A stretch of 64,000 nucleotides of DNA from Eubacterium sp. (GCA_022764165.1 JALERM010000052.1:1-64000); one strand, 5' to 3'; shown: positions 1 through 9,900, counted from the first letter of the stretch. Translations and numbers: made by a program. The notes: generated from the letters alone by a model not told the origin.

Positions 1-1130
1 GATTGAAATAGCTGCTTCCCAACCTGATTCACATATGTACTCAGTCACACCCTTTATGGGTGTGTGGATTGATATATCAGTGCCGTCCAAGTTTTGGTTC
101 CAACAGTACGTCACACCCTTTATGGGTGTGTGGATTGAAATCTACTCTTTTTTAGTCTCTTTCCTGTAATATCACGTCACACCCTTTATGGGTGTGTGGA
201 TTGAAATCGTTAGGCATGCTCGACCTGGGACCAACCTTCCTTGTCACACCCTTTATGGGTGTGTGGATTGAAATAGAACTATAAAAATTCGAATGGGCAG
301 AAGTTTAAGTCACACCCTTTATGGGTGTGTGGATTGAAATATACGCAGCTCTTAAAGTTGTACCGCTTCCTGCACGTCACACCCTTTATGGGTGTGTGGA
401 TTGAAATCATGCAGGAGATAAGGGAGCATCCATGAAAATATGTCACACCCTTTATGGGTGTGTGGATTGAAATGACGAACTGTATATACATATTATCTTC
501 CAGAAGAGTCACACCCTTTATGGGTGTGTGGATTGAAATAGTGTACAGACGGACAATAACAAGCTTAGGTCACGTCACACCCTTTATGGGTGTGTGGATT
601 GAAATAAGCGGTGTAACATAGCTGATATAATTAACACCCGGTCACACCCTTTATGGGTGTGTGGATTGAAATATGGTGAAGGAAAAGAAATGATCATGAA
701 GAGTAGTCACACCCTTTATGGGTGTGTGGATTGAAATACAGTGACGATTTGGAAACGCATGGCGGCAGCGAGTCACACCCTTTATGGGTGTGTGGATTGA
801 AATTACCTATTATATGCGACAAAAAGTATATCAATCGTCACACCCTTTATGGGTGTGTGGATTGAAATGACGTACGTGATAATCTGATCGGTTTACCGGA
901 ATGTCACACCCTTTATGGGTGTGTGGATTGAAATCGAACAAGCATCTGGAACCTGATGGAACTATCCGTCACACCCTTTATGGGTGTGTGGATTGAAATA
1001 ACCAGCCATACGGAGAATCCGTAGATTTCACAGTCACACCCTTTATGGGTGTGTGGATTGAAATATCCAGATTTTCGTCCGGTGTTGCAGCCGTATAAGT
1101 CACACCCTTTATGGGTGTGTGGATTGAAAA
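1..1130 (+). CRISPR. CRISPR array, type I-C style repeats (leader-distal part)
   Basis: Seventeen complete 32-nt repeats start at 44, 110, 176, 243, 309, 376, 442, 508, 574, 641, 706, 772, 837, 903, 968, 1033 and 1099, and the last 9 nt of another repeat sit at 1-9. They enclose 17 spacers of 33-35 nt with no obvious similarity to each other. Each repeat begins GTCACACCC, holds the palindrome ACACCC/GGGTGT and ends GTGTGGATTGAAAT, the classic type I-C repeat form whose last 8-11 nt become the crRNA 5' handle. The handle at the right end of each repeat means the array reads on the plus strand, with the leader and cas genes to the left of position 1. The final repeat (1099-1130) ends in A instead of T, typical decay at the trailer end. 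The repeat at 44-75 has a single change at repeat position 30. No cas gene is present in the window. Confidence 0.97.
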
Positions 1131-1243
1131 CGATTTATATTGATATCTATTGATGTTTTTGTTTATGCAATGAGGTAAACATACCAGAAATAGTAGTATT
1201 TTTCATTAAATAGAGTATAGCTATTATGATTGGAGGAACTTAC

Positions 1244-2719
1244 ATGAATATTATAGAATTACTTTCTGGAGAATCAAAGAATGTAGAATATAAAGTGAAA
1301 CGCCCTGAGAAAAGTATAAATTATCTGAAATCGGTGGTGGCTTTTTCTAATAGTACTGGAGGCTATATTATTTTTGGCATTGAGGATAAAACGAGAGAAG
1401 TGATTGGCATTCCAGAAGATACTATTTTTCAAGAAATGGATGCCATCACAAATGCAATATCGGACAGCTGTGAACCGGTAATTATTCCGGATGTATATCC
1501 ACAAACGGTAGATGGTAAAACGGTGATCGTAGCAGCAATTAGTGCAGGGAAACAGCGTCCATATTATATTAAAAGTAATGGGCTGACGGATGGAGTTTAT
1601 ATACGCGTCTCTGGTACATCAAGAAAAGCAGATCAAACAATTGTTAGAGAAATGTATTATGAATCAGAGGGGCGTTCTTATGATGAGGTTGTACGTACTG
1701 ATTTGAATATCTCTGATGAAGAAATCAAAAAATTGTGTGCTGACATGAAAAAGGTAGCGATTGCCAACTGCAAAAATGATGTACAGCGACAATCAGTAAA
1801 GACAGTTACAAAAAATGTGCTCCTGAATTGGGGTATTTTGGCTGAAACAAAGAATGGAAATATTCATCCGACAAATGCGTATGTGTTCCTTGTGGGGCGT
1901 GATGCATTTCTTTCCAAAATCCAGTGTGGTATGTTCAAAGGCAATACACGTGCTATATTTGTAGATAAACGAGATTATGAAGGCCCACTTTGGCGGCAGG
2001 TAGAAGAAGCTTTTCAGTTTGTTCTTCGAAATATACGACTTGGGGCAAAAATAGAAGGCCTTTATCGTAAAGATATATATGAATTGCCCGCGGATAGTAT
2101 TCGTGAATTGATTATTAATGCGGTTATGAATTGTAGTTATTTAAAATCATCCCATGTTCAGATAGCAATCTATGATGATAGGTTGGAGATTACATCGCCG
2201 GGTGGTCTTATGCCAGGTGTGACGATTGAACGAATGAAAGAAGGTTACTCTCAAATTAGGAATCGTGCATTGGCACATGCGTTCTCTTACATGAATCTGA
2301 TAGAAGGTTGGGGAACAGGTATTCCGAGATTGATTCATGAAATGAAAGAATACGGATTGAAGGAACCAGAGTTCATTGATATGGAAATTGCGATGAGAAT
2401 TAATTTGTATCGCGCGTCTACTGATGTGAAAATTAGCAATAACGAAGAAATCAGTAATCATACTGGCGAAGAAATAAGAATAAACGAAGAAACTAACAAA
2501 GAAACTAACAAAGAAATAACTAACAGGGAAAAAATACTATGTGAAATATATGGATCTCCAGATATTACGCAAAAGCAACTAGCAGAAAAAATAGGATTGT
2601 CATATGCTGGTGTTCGTTATATTATGAATCAGCTTCAAAATGAAGGAATAATTGAAAGAGTAGGACCTACCAAAAAGGGTCAGTGGGTTATAAAAGAAAA
2701 AACAGATGGATATCTATAA
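1244..2719 (+). CDS. AlbA_2/Schlafen-type ATP-binding transcriptional regulator
   Basis: A 491-residue protein with three parts. Residues about 8-125 are an AlbA_2 (Schlafen AlbA_2) domain with the usual pattern ESKNVEYK and GGYIIFGIED. Residues about 270-400 are a GHKL-like ATPase fold (HATPase_c_4 type), with an N-box at ELIINAVMN and a G-box at GWGTGIPRL. The end, about 430-491, is a winged-helix DNA-binding domain after a polar linker carrying NKETNKE repeats. Such proteins are usually annotated as putative DNA-binding regulators; the target is unknown. I chose the ATG at 1244 because GGAGGA lies 6-7 nt upstream; the in-frame ATG at 1226 has no good ribosome site. It lies 113 bp downstream of the CRISPR array on the same strand, so array read-through could reach it. 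A link to CRISPR immunity is possible but not shown. Confidence 0.85.
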   Translation: MNIIELLSGESKNVEYKVKRPEKSINYLKSVVAFSNSTGGYIIFGIEDKTREVIGIPEDTIFQEMDAITNAISDSCEPVIIPDVYPQTVDGKTVIVAAISAGKQRPYYIKSNGLTDGVYIRVSGTSRKADQTIVREMYYESEGRSYDEVVRTDLNISDEEIKKLCADMKKVAIANCKNDVQRQSVKTVTKNVLLNWGILAETKNGNIHPTNAYVFLVGRDAFLSKIQCGMFKGNTRAIFVDKRDYEGPLWRQVEEAFQFVLRNIRLGAKIEGLYRKDIYELPADSIRELIINAVMNCSYLKSSHVQIAIYDDRLEITSPGGLMPGVTIERMKEGYSQIRNRALAHAFSYMNLIEGWGTGIPRLIHEMKEYGLKEPEFIDMEIAMRINLYRASTDVKISNNEEISNHTGEEIRINEETNKETNKEITNREKILCEIYGSPDITQKQLAEKIGLSYAGVRYIMNQLQNEGIIERVGPTKKGQWVIKEKTDGYL

Positions 2720-2741
2720 AATCGCAAATATAGCACAAAAT

Positions 2742-2770
2742 AACCCCTCTTCTTCAAATGAGGGTTCTTT
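2742..2770 (+). terminator. Possible terminator after the AlbA_2 gene
   Basis: AACCCCTC and GAGGGTT form a short stem around a loop TTCTTCAAAT, followed by TCTTTCT. It lies 22 nt after the stop codon of the AlbA_2 regulator. The stem is short and the T tract is interrupted, so this is a weak call. Confidence 0.45.
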
Positions 2771-2812
2771 CTGAACTTTGGGTATGTTGCAAAATTTTGA
2801 TCCGGTGATATG

Positions 2813-2860
2813 CCTGTGCAGGGTCTATACAAGAAAAAAACTTTCAAGACCCTGCACAGG
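2813..2860. repeat. 13-bp perfect inverted repeat
   Basis: CCTGTGCAGGGTC at 2813-2825 is matched exactly by its reverse complement at 2848-2860, with a 22-nt A-rich loop between. It sits in the 271-bp gap between the convergent AlbA_2 and MATE genes. There is no T tract next to it on either strand, so it may be a bidirectional transcription barrier, a protein site or the remnant of a small mobile element. Nothing else was recognised in this gap apart from the weak terminator at its left. Confidence 0.7.
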
Positions 2861-2990
2861 TGATTTGTAACTTGTGCTCAGCTATAAATTTTGCAAGCTT
2901 CTGGTATTGGGCAGGAAAATCCAGCTATCTGTTCCTGCAGGGTATTGAGTATACACAGATAACGTAGGGTATTCAGGATTTCAAATTGTT

Positions 2991-4319
2991 TTATTTTTCC
3001 TTTCTCATCAACCAGAAGAACAACCCTAAGCAGATTATGACAGATACACCGGAGCCTGCAGCAGTGGCAAGTCCCATGGGAAACAGCGTATCGGTAAAGT
3101 ATTTTGATGCCAGATATGCCAGTGGAATTCTTGCACATACAATGGAGATGGAATTATGTATGAAGGAAAATCCTGATAATCCACAGGCACAAAAATAACC
3201 GCTGAAGCAAAAGTGAATACCTGCAAAGACGCAGTCCCAGACATAGCCACGCATATACTGACCGCCGAGACTTATCACTTCACGGTTATCTGCAAACAAT
3301 GAGATAAATGTTTCGGCAGACAGCTGCATCACAATGACAGATAAAATTCCAAAGGATACAGCCAGTGATATCGCATAATACAGGGTCTGCTTTGCCCGGT
3401 CCTGCCGCCCGGCACCGATATTCTGTGCGGCAAGTGCTGAGACAGTTGAAAGCATAGAAGACGGTACCAGAAACAAAAAACTGATTATTTTTTCTACGAT
3501 ACCGACGGCAGCCGCATCATGTAATCCTCTATGATTGGCAATAACGGTAATTACAATAAATGCGATCTGAATAAAACCATCCTGCAGGGCAACAGGAATT
3601 CCGATATGTAAAATTCCCTGCATAGTATCCTTTTTTGGTTTTAAATCTGATTTCTTTAATGTCAGACCAGTCTGTTTACTTCGTATCATCAACAGTGACA
3701 CAATAACACTGATTGTCTGGGATAAGGTTGTACCAAGAGCGGCACCTGCCGGTCCCAGTTTCATGTATCCGATGAACAAATAGTCCAGCCCGATGTTTGC
3801 TGCACATGCAATGGCAATAAAATACATAGGACTTTTGGAATCCCCCATGCCGCGGAAAATAGAACTGATGATGTTATAGGCGGTGATAAATGGGATTCCA
3901 ATAAAGCAAATCGTCAGATAAGTAATGGTTCCTTTTACAGCTTCCTCGGGGGTGGACATAACTGAAACAATCGGCCTGACCAGAAGAAGCAGGATAAAGG
4001 TAATCAGGATGGACAATACCATAAACAGGGTAATTGTATTTCCGATGGCAGCGGAAACTTCATTTTTCTGTCGGGCACCGATAGCTCTTGCAATCATTAC
4101 CGTGGATCCCATGGCGAGACCAACGATCATGACTGTCAGCATGTGCATAACCTGACTGCCAATGGATACAGCAGTGGTGCTGTCAACTCCGTTAAATTGA
4201 CCGATTATGAATAAATCGGCCATGCCATACAGTGTCTGCAATAAGTAAGACAGTAAAAACGGCAGAGAGAAAGAAAATACTGTTTTAAGTACACTTCCGG
4301 TTGTTAAATTTTTTTCCAT
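2991..4319 (-). CDS. MATE family multidrug/toxin efflux transporter
   Basis: A 442-residue integral membrane protein with about 12 hydrophobic segments in two halves, the MatE x2 layout. The N-terminus runs TTGSVLKTVFSFSLPFLLSY and is followed by GMADLFIIGQFNG, both typical of DinF/NorM-like MATE proteins, which exchange Na+ or H+ for cationic drugs or metabolites at the cytoplasmic membrane. The start at 4319 is preceded by AAAGGAG at 5 nt; an in-frame ATG at 4334 lies upstream of that site and is less likely. It is transcribed alone on the minus strand, divergent from the AMP ligase gene, so the 4320-4553 region holds both promoters. The substrate cannot be told from sequence. Confidence 0.9.
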   Translation of the reverse strand: MEKNLTTGSVLKTVFSFSLPFLLSYLLQTLYGMADLFIIGQFNGVDSTTAVSIGSQVMHMLTVMIVGLAMGSTVMIARAIGARQKNEVSAAIGNTITLFMVLSILITFILLLLVRPIVSVMSTPEEAVKGTITYLTICFIGIPFITAYNIISSIFRGMGDSKSPMYFIAIACAANIGLDYLFIGYMKLGPAGAALGTTLSQTISVIVSLLMIRSKQTGLTLKKSDLKPKKDTMQGILHIGIPVALQDGFIQIAFIVITVIANHRGLHDAAAVGIVEKIISFLFLVPSSMLSTVSALAAQNIGAGRQDRAKQTLYYAISLAVSFGILSVIVMQLSAETFISLFADNREVISLGGQYMRGYVWDCVFAGIHFCFSGYFCACGLSGFSFIHNSISIVCARIPLAYLASKYFTDTLFPMGLATAAGSGVSVIICLGLFFWLMRKEK

Positions 4320-4379
4320 ATGAACTCCTTTCATTGGTATAGTTTACTATAAAATGATACACTCTACAAGAGGTTACTG

Positions 4380-4409
4380 TTCCCTCTGTGACCGGCAACA
4401 CAGAGGGAA
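4380..4409. repeat. 11-bp perfect inverted repeat in divergent promoter region
   Basis: TTCCCTCTGTG (4380-4390) and CACAGAGGGAA (4399-4409) are exact reverse complements around an 8-nt loop. It lies between the MATE gene and the tandem direct repeats upstream of the AMP ligase. No T tract follows, so an operator or an mRNA hairpin is more likely than a terminator. Confidence 0.65.
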
Positions 4410-4412
4410 TGA

Positions 4413-4458
4413 GCGTGGAAATTAAATGCATATATGCGCGTGGAAATTAAATTCATAT
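4413..4458 (+). promoter_or_regulatory. Tandem 21-bp direct repeats, likely regulator sites
   Basis: Two 21-nt copies beginning GCGTGGAAATTAAAT occur at 4413-4433 and 4438-4458, 4 nt apart (25-nt period, about 2.4 helix turns), and differ at one position. They end just upstream of a consensus -35 hexamer at 4462. Tandem repeats placed there are typical of activator sites, but a repressor or UP-like role is also possible. The binding protein is unknown. Confidence 0.7.
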
Positions 4459-4461
4459 TGG

Positions 4462-4490
4462 TTGACAAAGATTCTATAGAGAGGTACAAT
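4462..4490 (+). promoter_or_regulatory. Sigma-A promoter for the AMP ligase gene
   Basis: A perfect -35 TTGACA (4462-4467) is followed after 17 nt by TACAAT (4485-4490), one mismatch from the -10 consensus. The expected start point near 4497 would give a leader of about 57 nt before the ATG at 4554. The 21-bp direct repeats abut the -35 box. Confidence 0.7.
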
Positions 4491-4553
4491 TATATTAATG
4501 TATGCTGTTTGTATTTGAGTACAAATGAGAAAAATGAAAGAGTGGAGAAAAAA

Positions 4554-6824
4554 ATGACTTTTAATTCTAAAGGACTGACAGGAAAAGCAAGTATTGATAA
4601 ACCTTGGCTTCAGTATTATCCAAAAGAATTACAGAATATTGAAGTCCCAAAGATAACGCTGGAATCTTTTCTGAAGATGAAGAATCCAGACGAAAATCGG
4701 TATGCAATTGAGTATTACGGAAAAAAATATACATGGAAAGAGTTCTGGCAGGAAGTGGAGATAGCTGCCAAAGCATTGACTGTACTCGGATTTGCTGAGG
4801 GAGATAGAATTCCCGTTTTTTTACAGGCAGTTCCGTCTCATTATATATTGCTTTTGGCTGCTGAAAAAATTGGTGCTGCACTGATTTGTCGTGATGATAC
4901 ACCGGAAGAGCTTTGTTATGCTATTCGCAAATCAAAGGCATCTACAGCTTTTGTACATGATTACGTTTCTAAGGAAGATGAAGAATTATTCCGTTCTACA
5001 ACTCCAATGAATCGCATGATTAAGGTCTCTCCATATGATTATGCAGATAAAAGCTGTATACCGGATTATATATTGAAAGAAATTGAGTCACGTTATTCCG
5101 CTGAGGTAGGGAAAACCGAAGGGAATCTTACATGGGACGAATTTATGAATCTGGGAAGAAATTATAATGGAGATTTCTCTGTGGCAGAGAACCCCAACCG
5201 ACCATTATTTGGTGCATATACCAGTGGGTCAACGGGAATATCCAAACTGGTTATCCATTCAGGAGCTAATATTGTAGCTGTTGCATATCAGATGTCAATA
5301 TTTATTCCTCCTGCTGAAACACAGGAGACATGGTGGCTTCCGATTTTGACACCGGCGTTGGTGGCGGCAACGGTTGCTATGACTATTTTCCCAATGTCAG
5401 CAGGATTAAGAGTAATCCTTGACCCGTTTTGTCCAATTGATGATATTGATATTCGGTTCATGGATTTAAAACCGAATTATTGGGCTTTGATTCCAATGAT
5501 GTGTGATATTATCATGAAGAGTGACAGAATTCCGGAAGATTACGATATGTCACATCTGAGAAGCATCGGACCAGGCGCTGAGCCGATGAATGAAAGAAAG
5601 TATAAGGAAGCAGAAGAATTTTTCCATAAACATAACTGCATGCACAAAATGAGTGCCGGTTATGGTCAGAGTGAGGGCGGTTCATGCTTTACATTGCCTA
5701 ACCCAATGTTTCCTCTGACTGACGGATGTGTAGGTATGCCAATGCCCGCTACGGTGCTTGCCATTTTTGATTCTGAGACTCTGGAAGAGAAGAATTATGG
5801 TGAAATAGGTGAATTATGCATGAATGGTCCTGCAAAAATGCTTGGCTATAGTGGATATATGGGCGAAGAAATGACGGAACGAACACTGGTTGTTCATCCG
5901 GATGGGGAAACATGGCTGCATACGGGAGATATTGGATATATTACAGAAAATGGTATTGTGCATGTTCTCGGGCGTGGTTTCACAGAACGCTATGGCGGAG
6001 GATATCTGTTCATGATGAGAATGGAGAGCCGTGTAGTTGAGGCAGATGGTGTTAAAGATGGTTTTTTCTGCTTTGTACCTGACCAGAATCATGAAGGATA
6101 TTATGTACCGTATTTGTTTGTTATTCTGGATGAAGGAAGGAAATTGGATGAAGTAAGACCGGGAATTCTTGCTACACTGGAGAAACATGAATATCCGGCT
6201 GAAATTGTTGTGATCCAGGAAAGACCGTATTTCCACTTTAAGACAAACAGGAAACAGTTGACGGCAAAGATTGTTGAGCGGTTGGCGGAGAAATCTGCCG
6301 GCAAGATGAAAGTTGTATGGACACAGAATGAAATGGCTTCCGGATACCAGATCTGTTTCAGCACAAACAGTACATTTGATGGAGGCAGAACCATAGATGT
6401 TCCATCCAATCAAAAACCACAGGAAATTATTAGCGGCCTGAAAAAAGGAGAACGTTATTACGTTAAGGTGCGTGCTTTTAACACTTCAGGGTCAAATACA
6501 TATTATTCTGCATGGTCTGCTACAGAGTCGATTATTCATACAATGATTGAACTCAATAACGTGGCAGATGGTATTGAACTTTCCTGGACAGAAGTGAAAG
6601 AAGCATCTGAGTACCGTGTTTATAGAAAGAAATCTGGTGATAGCAAGGCAGTGAGAATTGGAGTAATTAAAGACAGAACTACGTTTGTTGACCCGGATGT
6701 GGAAAATGGTACACGTTATTACTATTATGTAACACCAATGGTTGCAGGTGTCAAAACCACAACAAATGTTGCTGCTCATATGTATCTTGCAGTTCCGCAG
6801 ATTGAAAAAATTTGGAATAATTAA
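4554..6824 (+). CDS. AMP-forming acyl-CoA synthetase/ligase with C-terminal FN3 domains
   Basis: A 756-residue protein. Residues 1 to about 580 are an ANL-superfamily adenylating enzyme that activates a carboxylic acid with ATP. The phosphate-binding motif YTSGSTGISK is near residue 220, GYGQSEGG near 369, HTGDIGY near 456 and a possible catalytic Lys in FKTNRKQL near 565. The hinge motif GRGFTERYGG is divergent. From about 583 the sequence changes to two fibronectin type III-like repeats (SGYQICFSTNSTFDGG, ERYYVKVRAF, then ASEYRVYRKKSG, TRYYYYVTP), a type usually found in secreted Firmicutes surface proteins. There is no signal peptide. The ATG at 4554 has GTGGAG upstream and replaces an in-frame ATG at 4434 that precedes the promoter. 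The acid substrate is not predictable; the nearest family would be acyl-CoA synthetases. Confidence 0.85.
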   Translation: MTFNSKGLTGKASIDKPWLQYYPKELQNIEVPKITLESFLKMKNPDENRYAIEYYGKKYTWKEFWQEVEIAAKALTVLGFAEGDRIPVFLQAVPSHYILLLAAEKIGAALICRDDTPEELCYAIRKSKASTAFVHDYVSKEDEELFRSTTPMNRMIKVSPYDYADKSCIPDYILKEIESRYSAEVGKTEGNLTWDEFMNLGRNYNGDFSVAENPNRPLFGAYTSGSTGISKLVIHSGANIVAVAYQMSIFIPPAETQETWWLPILTPALVAATVAMTIFPMSAGLRVILDPFCPIDDIDIRFMDLKPNYWALIPMMCDIIMKSDRIPEDYDMSHLRSIGPGAEPMNERKYKEAEEFFHKHNCMHKMSAGYGQSEGGSCFTLPNPMFPLTDGCVGMPMPATVLAIFDSETLEEKNYGEIGELCMNGPAKMLGYSGYMGEEMTERTLVVHPDGETWLHTGDIGYITENGIVHVLGRGFTERYGGGYLFMMRMESRVVEADGVKDGFFCFVPDQNHEGYYVPYLFVILDEGRKLDEVRPGILATLEKHEYPAEIVVIQERPYFHFKTNRKQLTAKIVERLAEKSAGKMKVVWTQNEMASGYQICFSTNSTFDGGRTIDVPSNQKPQEIISGLKKGERYYVKVRAFNTSGSNTYYSAWSATESIIHTMIELNNVADGIELSWTEVKEASEYRVYRKKSGDSKAVRIGVIKDRTTFVDPDVENGTRYYYYVTPMVAGVKTTTNVAAHMYLAVPQIEKIWNN

Positions 6825-6835
6825 AATGCTACTTG

Positions 6836-6861
6836 ATACCCCGTTGCTTGCAGCGGGGTAT
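6836..6861 (+). terminator. Terminator-like hairpin after the AMP ligase gene
   Basis: ATACCCCG (6836-6843) and CGGGGTAT (6854-6861) form an 8-bp perfect stem with a 10-nt loop, followed by TTCATCTT. It lies 11 nt after the AMP ligase stop codon. The T tract is interrupted. Confidence 0.55.
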
Positions 6862-6899
6862 TTCATCTTACAAGAAGATAAAGCCTCCGGCAGATTGCA

Positions 6900-6965
6900 G
6901 AGGTGCACAGATGTATTATGTCATGAAAAACATGATGCACACCTCGCAGCAAGACACCGAGGTGT
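6900..6965 (+). promoter_or_regulatory. Leader with mutually exclusive stems upstream of helD-like gene
   Basis: CACCTC at 6940-6945 can pair with GAGGTG at 6900-6905 (a long hairpin that also contains TCATG/CATGA around an AAAAA loop) or with GAGGTG at 6960-6965 (an 8-bp perfect stem, ACACCTCG/CGAGGTGT, loop 11 nt). The two structures exclude each other. The second ends 24 nt before the start codon, close to the ribosome site. This layout would suit attenuation or translational control of the downstream gene. No known riboswitch class was recognised. Confidence 0.4.
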
Positions 6966-6989
6966 ACTTGAATCTACAGGGAGAAGAAG

Positions 6990-9900
6990 ATGGAAAAAAG
7001 TAAGACATTTCGCCCTATCCCGGGATTGAGCCGGGTGGATGAGGAACAGCAGCTGACGGAAATTCTTCAGGTGGCTCAGGACAATCTGGTCAGAACGGAA
7101 CAACGTATCCATCAACTGTCAGATGAACTGTATGATTTGATGGAAACGTATGGTCCCAAAGATAAAGAAGCACTTTCGCTTCTGCATAACACACAGTCCC
7201 AGTTACGGGAGAATCAGCGGGATCTGATTCGGTGTCGGAAGGCAAGAAAGAAGCCATATTTTGGCCGGATTGATTTTAAAGATTCCAAATTGCCTCAGGA
7301 AGAATCCTATTACGTGGGGAGAGTCGCCATTTCAAAGTCAGGTTCTGATCCCATTGTGATTGACTGGAGAGCTCCATTGGCTTCTGTTTATTATGAAAAT
7401 GTTATAGGACCCTGCCGGTATACAGTGAAAAATGAGGGTATCTGTGAAATTGATTTGAAGCGGAAACGTACTTACGAGATAGAACAAGATCATCTGGTTG
7501 ATTTTTTTGATTCTGATGTGGTTGCCAATGATGAACTCCTGACCAAATATCTTGCCAAAAGTAAGAAAGCAGTTCTGGGGGAAATCATTGCCACGATTCA
7601 GAAAGAACAGAATGATATTATCCGCAAGTCACCAAAGACCAATTTGATCGTACAGGGAGTTGCCGGTTCCGGAAAGACGACTGTAGCGATGCATCGGATT
7701 TCTTATATCTTATATAATTATGAAGATGATTTTCGACCAGAAGATTTCTACATTATAGGAAGCAATCGGATTCTGCTGAATTATATCACCAGTGTTTTGC
7801 CGGATCTGGATGTTTATGGAGTCTCACAGATGACGATGGAACAGCTGTTTGTCCGTCTGTTGTATGAGGATTGGGATTCCGTGCGGTATCATATCGTTCC
7901 GCTGGACCAGTCCAATTCCCAATCTATTATAAAAGGAAGTTATGCCTGGTTTCATGATCTGGAAAGGTTCTGTGAGGAATATGAGTGTTCAGTGATACTT
8001 CGACAGGATGTGATTATAGAAAAAAATGGGAAAGTTCTGCTGGAGAAAGAGGTAATTTCTGACAGTATCAAAAATTACCCTGCTATGTCCATGCAGAGTA
8101 AAATCAATATGCTGAATGAGATGTTACTGTCTCGGCTGGAGAATGAGTTGTCGGGGAAATATGTTTCCTATACTCCGGAAGAAAAGAAAGAATTGCATCG
8201 AAATTACCGTTGGTATTTTGGAAAAGATGTGTGGAAAGGATCCATATTTGATCTTTACAGGGGGTTTTTACAGGAACAGAAAAAGAAGGGAAAAGAAATA
8301 CCATGGACAGAGGATACCTTTGACGTGTATGATCTGGCGGCACTGGCGTATCTGTATAAGAGAATCAAAGAGACGGATGGAATTCGTGAAGCCAGTCATA
8401 TAATCATTGATGAAGCCCAGGATTTTGGAATGATGGCATACGGGGCACTGGTATACTGTCTCCGGGGGTGTACCTATACGATTATGGGAGATGTGTCGCA
8501 GAATATCCATTTCGGATATGGTCTGAATGACTGGAAGGACCTGCAGGAGCTGGTATTGACAGGAACTTTTGACAGTTTTAATTTGTTGAAAAAAAGCTAT
8601 CGTAATACGGTAGAAATTTCCCGGTTTGCCACTGAGATTCTGCGTCACGGCGATTTTTCCATTTATCCGGTGGAACCTATCATCCGTCATGGAAATCCTG
8701 TGGTGATAAAAAAGTATGTGGATGAGGCGGATATGCTGTTGGAAACGACAGCACTGATAAAGAAATGGCAGGGACAGGGACATGAGACGATTGCTGTTAT
8801 CTGCCGTGATGAAGGGGAAGCCGGTAACGTGAGCCGTCGGCTGGGAGAGATGCTGACACTGTCAGACTGTAATCTGGAAACGGCAGAATTTGGAAATGGG
8901 ATTATGGTTCTTCCGGTAGAATACACCAAAGGTCTGGAATTTGATGCAGTTCTGCTCTATCATCCATCAGAGGAGCATTACCCTGCGCAGGATCAGTATG
9001 TAAAACTGCTCTATGTGGCAGCAACCCGTGCTCTCCATGAACTTGCAGTGGTGCATCTGGGAGATCTGACAGATCTGATCGGAAAGCCGGTATCAGAAGA
9101 AAAACGTATGCAGTCGCTGGAAAATGTGATGCGAAAGACACCGGTACAGTATCGGAAAACAGAAATAACGGTGAGAGAACAGCAGCTTCTGGATGTGGAG
9201 CAGGGAAATAAAGAAAAGGCAATGCGAAACTATATGGGACCAAAGCCGATTGTAGTACCGAAAACACTTGAAAAAAAACAGGTGCTGGAAGTGAAAAAGT
9301 CATCTGCAGACAGACAGCTCATGGAAGAGAGAAAAATACACCGATTTGGGACGGCACCGGAAAATCATTTGCTTCGTCCCTCAGGACATAGCCGAATTGA
9401 TAATTCTGTCCGTATGCTGAAAAAGACCAGAACATACCTGGATATTATCAGCAATTATGGGATTCTGCGTCTGACTCCACTGGAGGATGAAATGATCCGG
9501 ATACAGTTTCAGAAAGGCCGGATGTCCACATTTGATACAGGAGCCTGGAATTATGAACCACAATCTGCAGTTAAGTGGACGGCGAAAGAAGGAAAAAATC
9601 TGGCAGAAGTATCCACAGAAAAAATGACCATCCGAATTGATAAAAAGACCGGAGCACTTCAGTTTATGGATAAAAACCGGAGACTTCTCCTGGAAGAAAA
9701 AGCAGAACTGCCGCGACAGATAGAAACCTTGCCAGCACCACGAACATGGGTATACTTCAATTGGTCCAAAAAAGAAAAAATATCTGCAAAAGGCATCCTG
9801 GATGACAGTCTGGAGCGCATGAATCAGAAAGCCAGATATATCAGCATTGACGGAAAAAAACTGCGGATGCCTCTGCTTATCTCGGAAAACGGTTATGGGA

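Noticed and set aside
279-512. A 77-codon minus-strand frame inside the CRISPR array
   Set aside because: It repeats ISIHTPIKGV because it only translates the CRISPR repeats.
1131-1243. cas genes or a CRISPR leader on the right of the array
   Set aside because: The region is short with no coding frame, and the repeat orientation puts the leader on the left.
6742-7029. A 95-codon plus-strand frame bridging the acyl ligase and helD-like genes
   Set aside because: It overlaps the ends of two well-supported genes, has no ribosome site and includes the hairpin leader.
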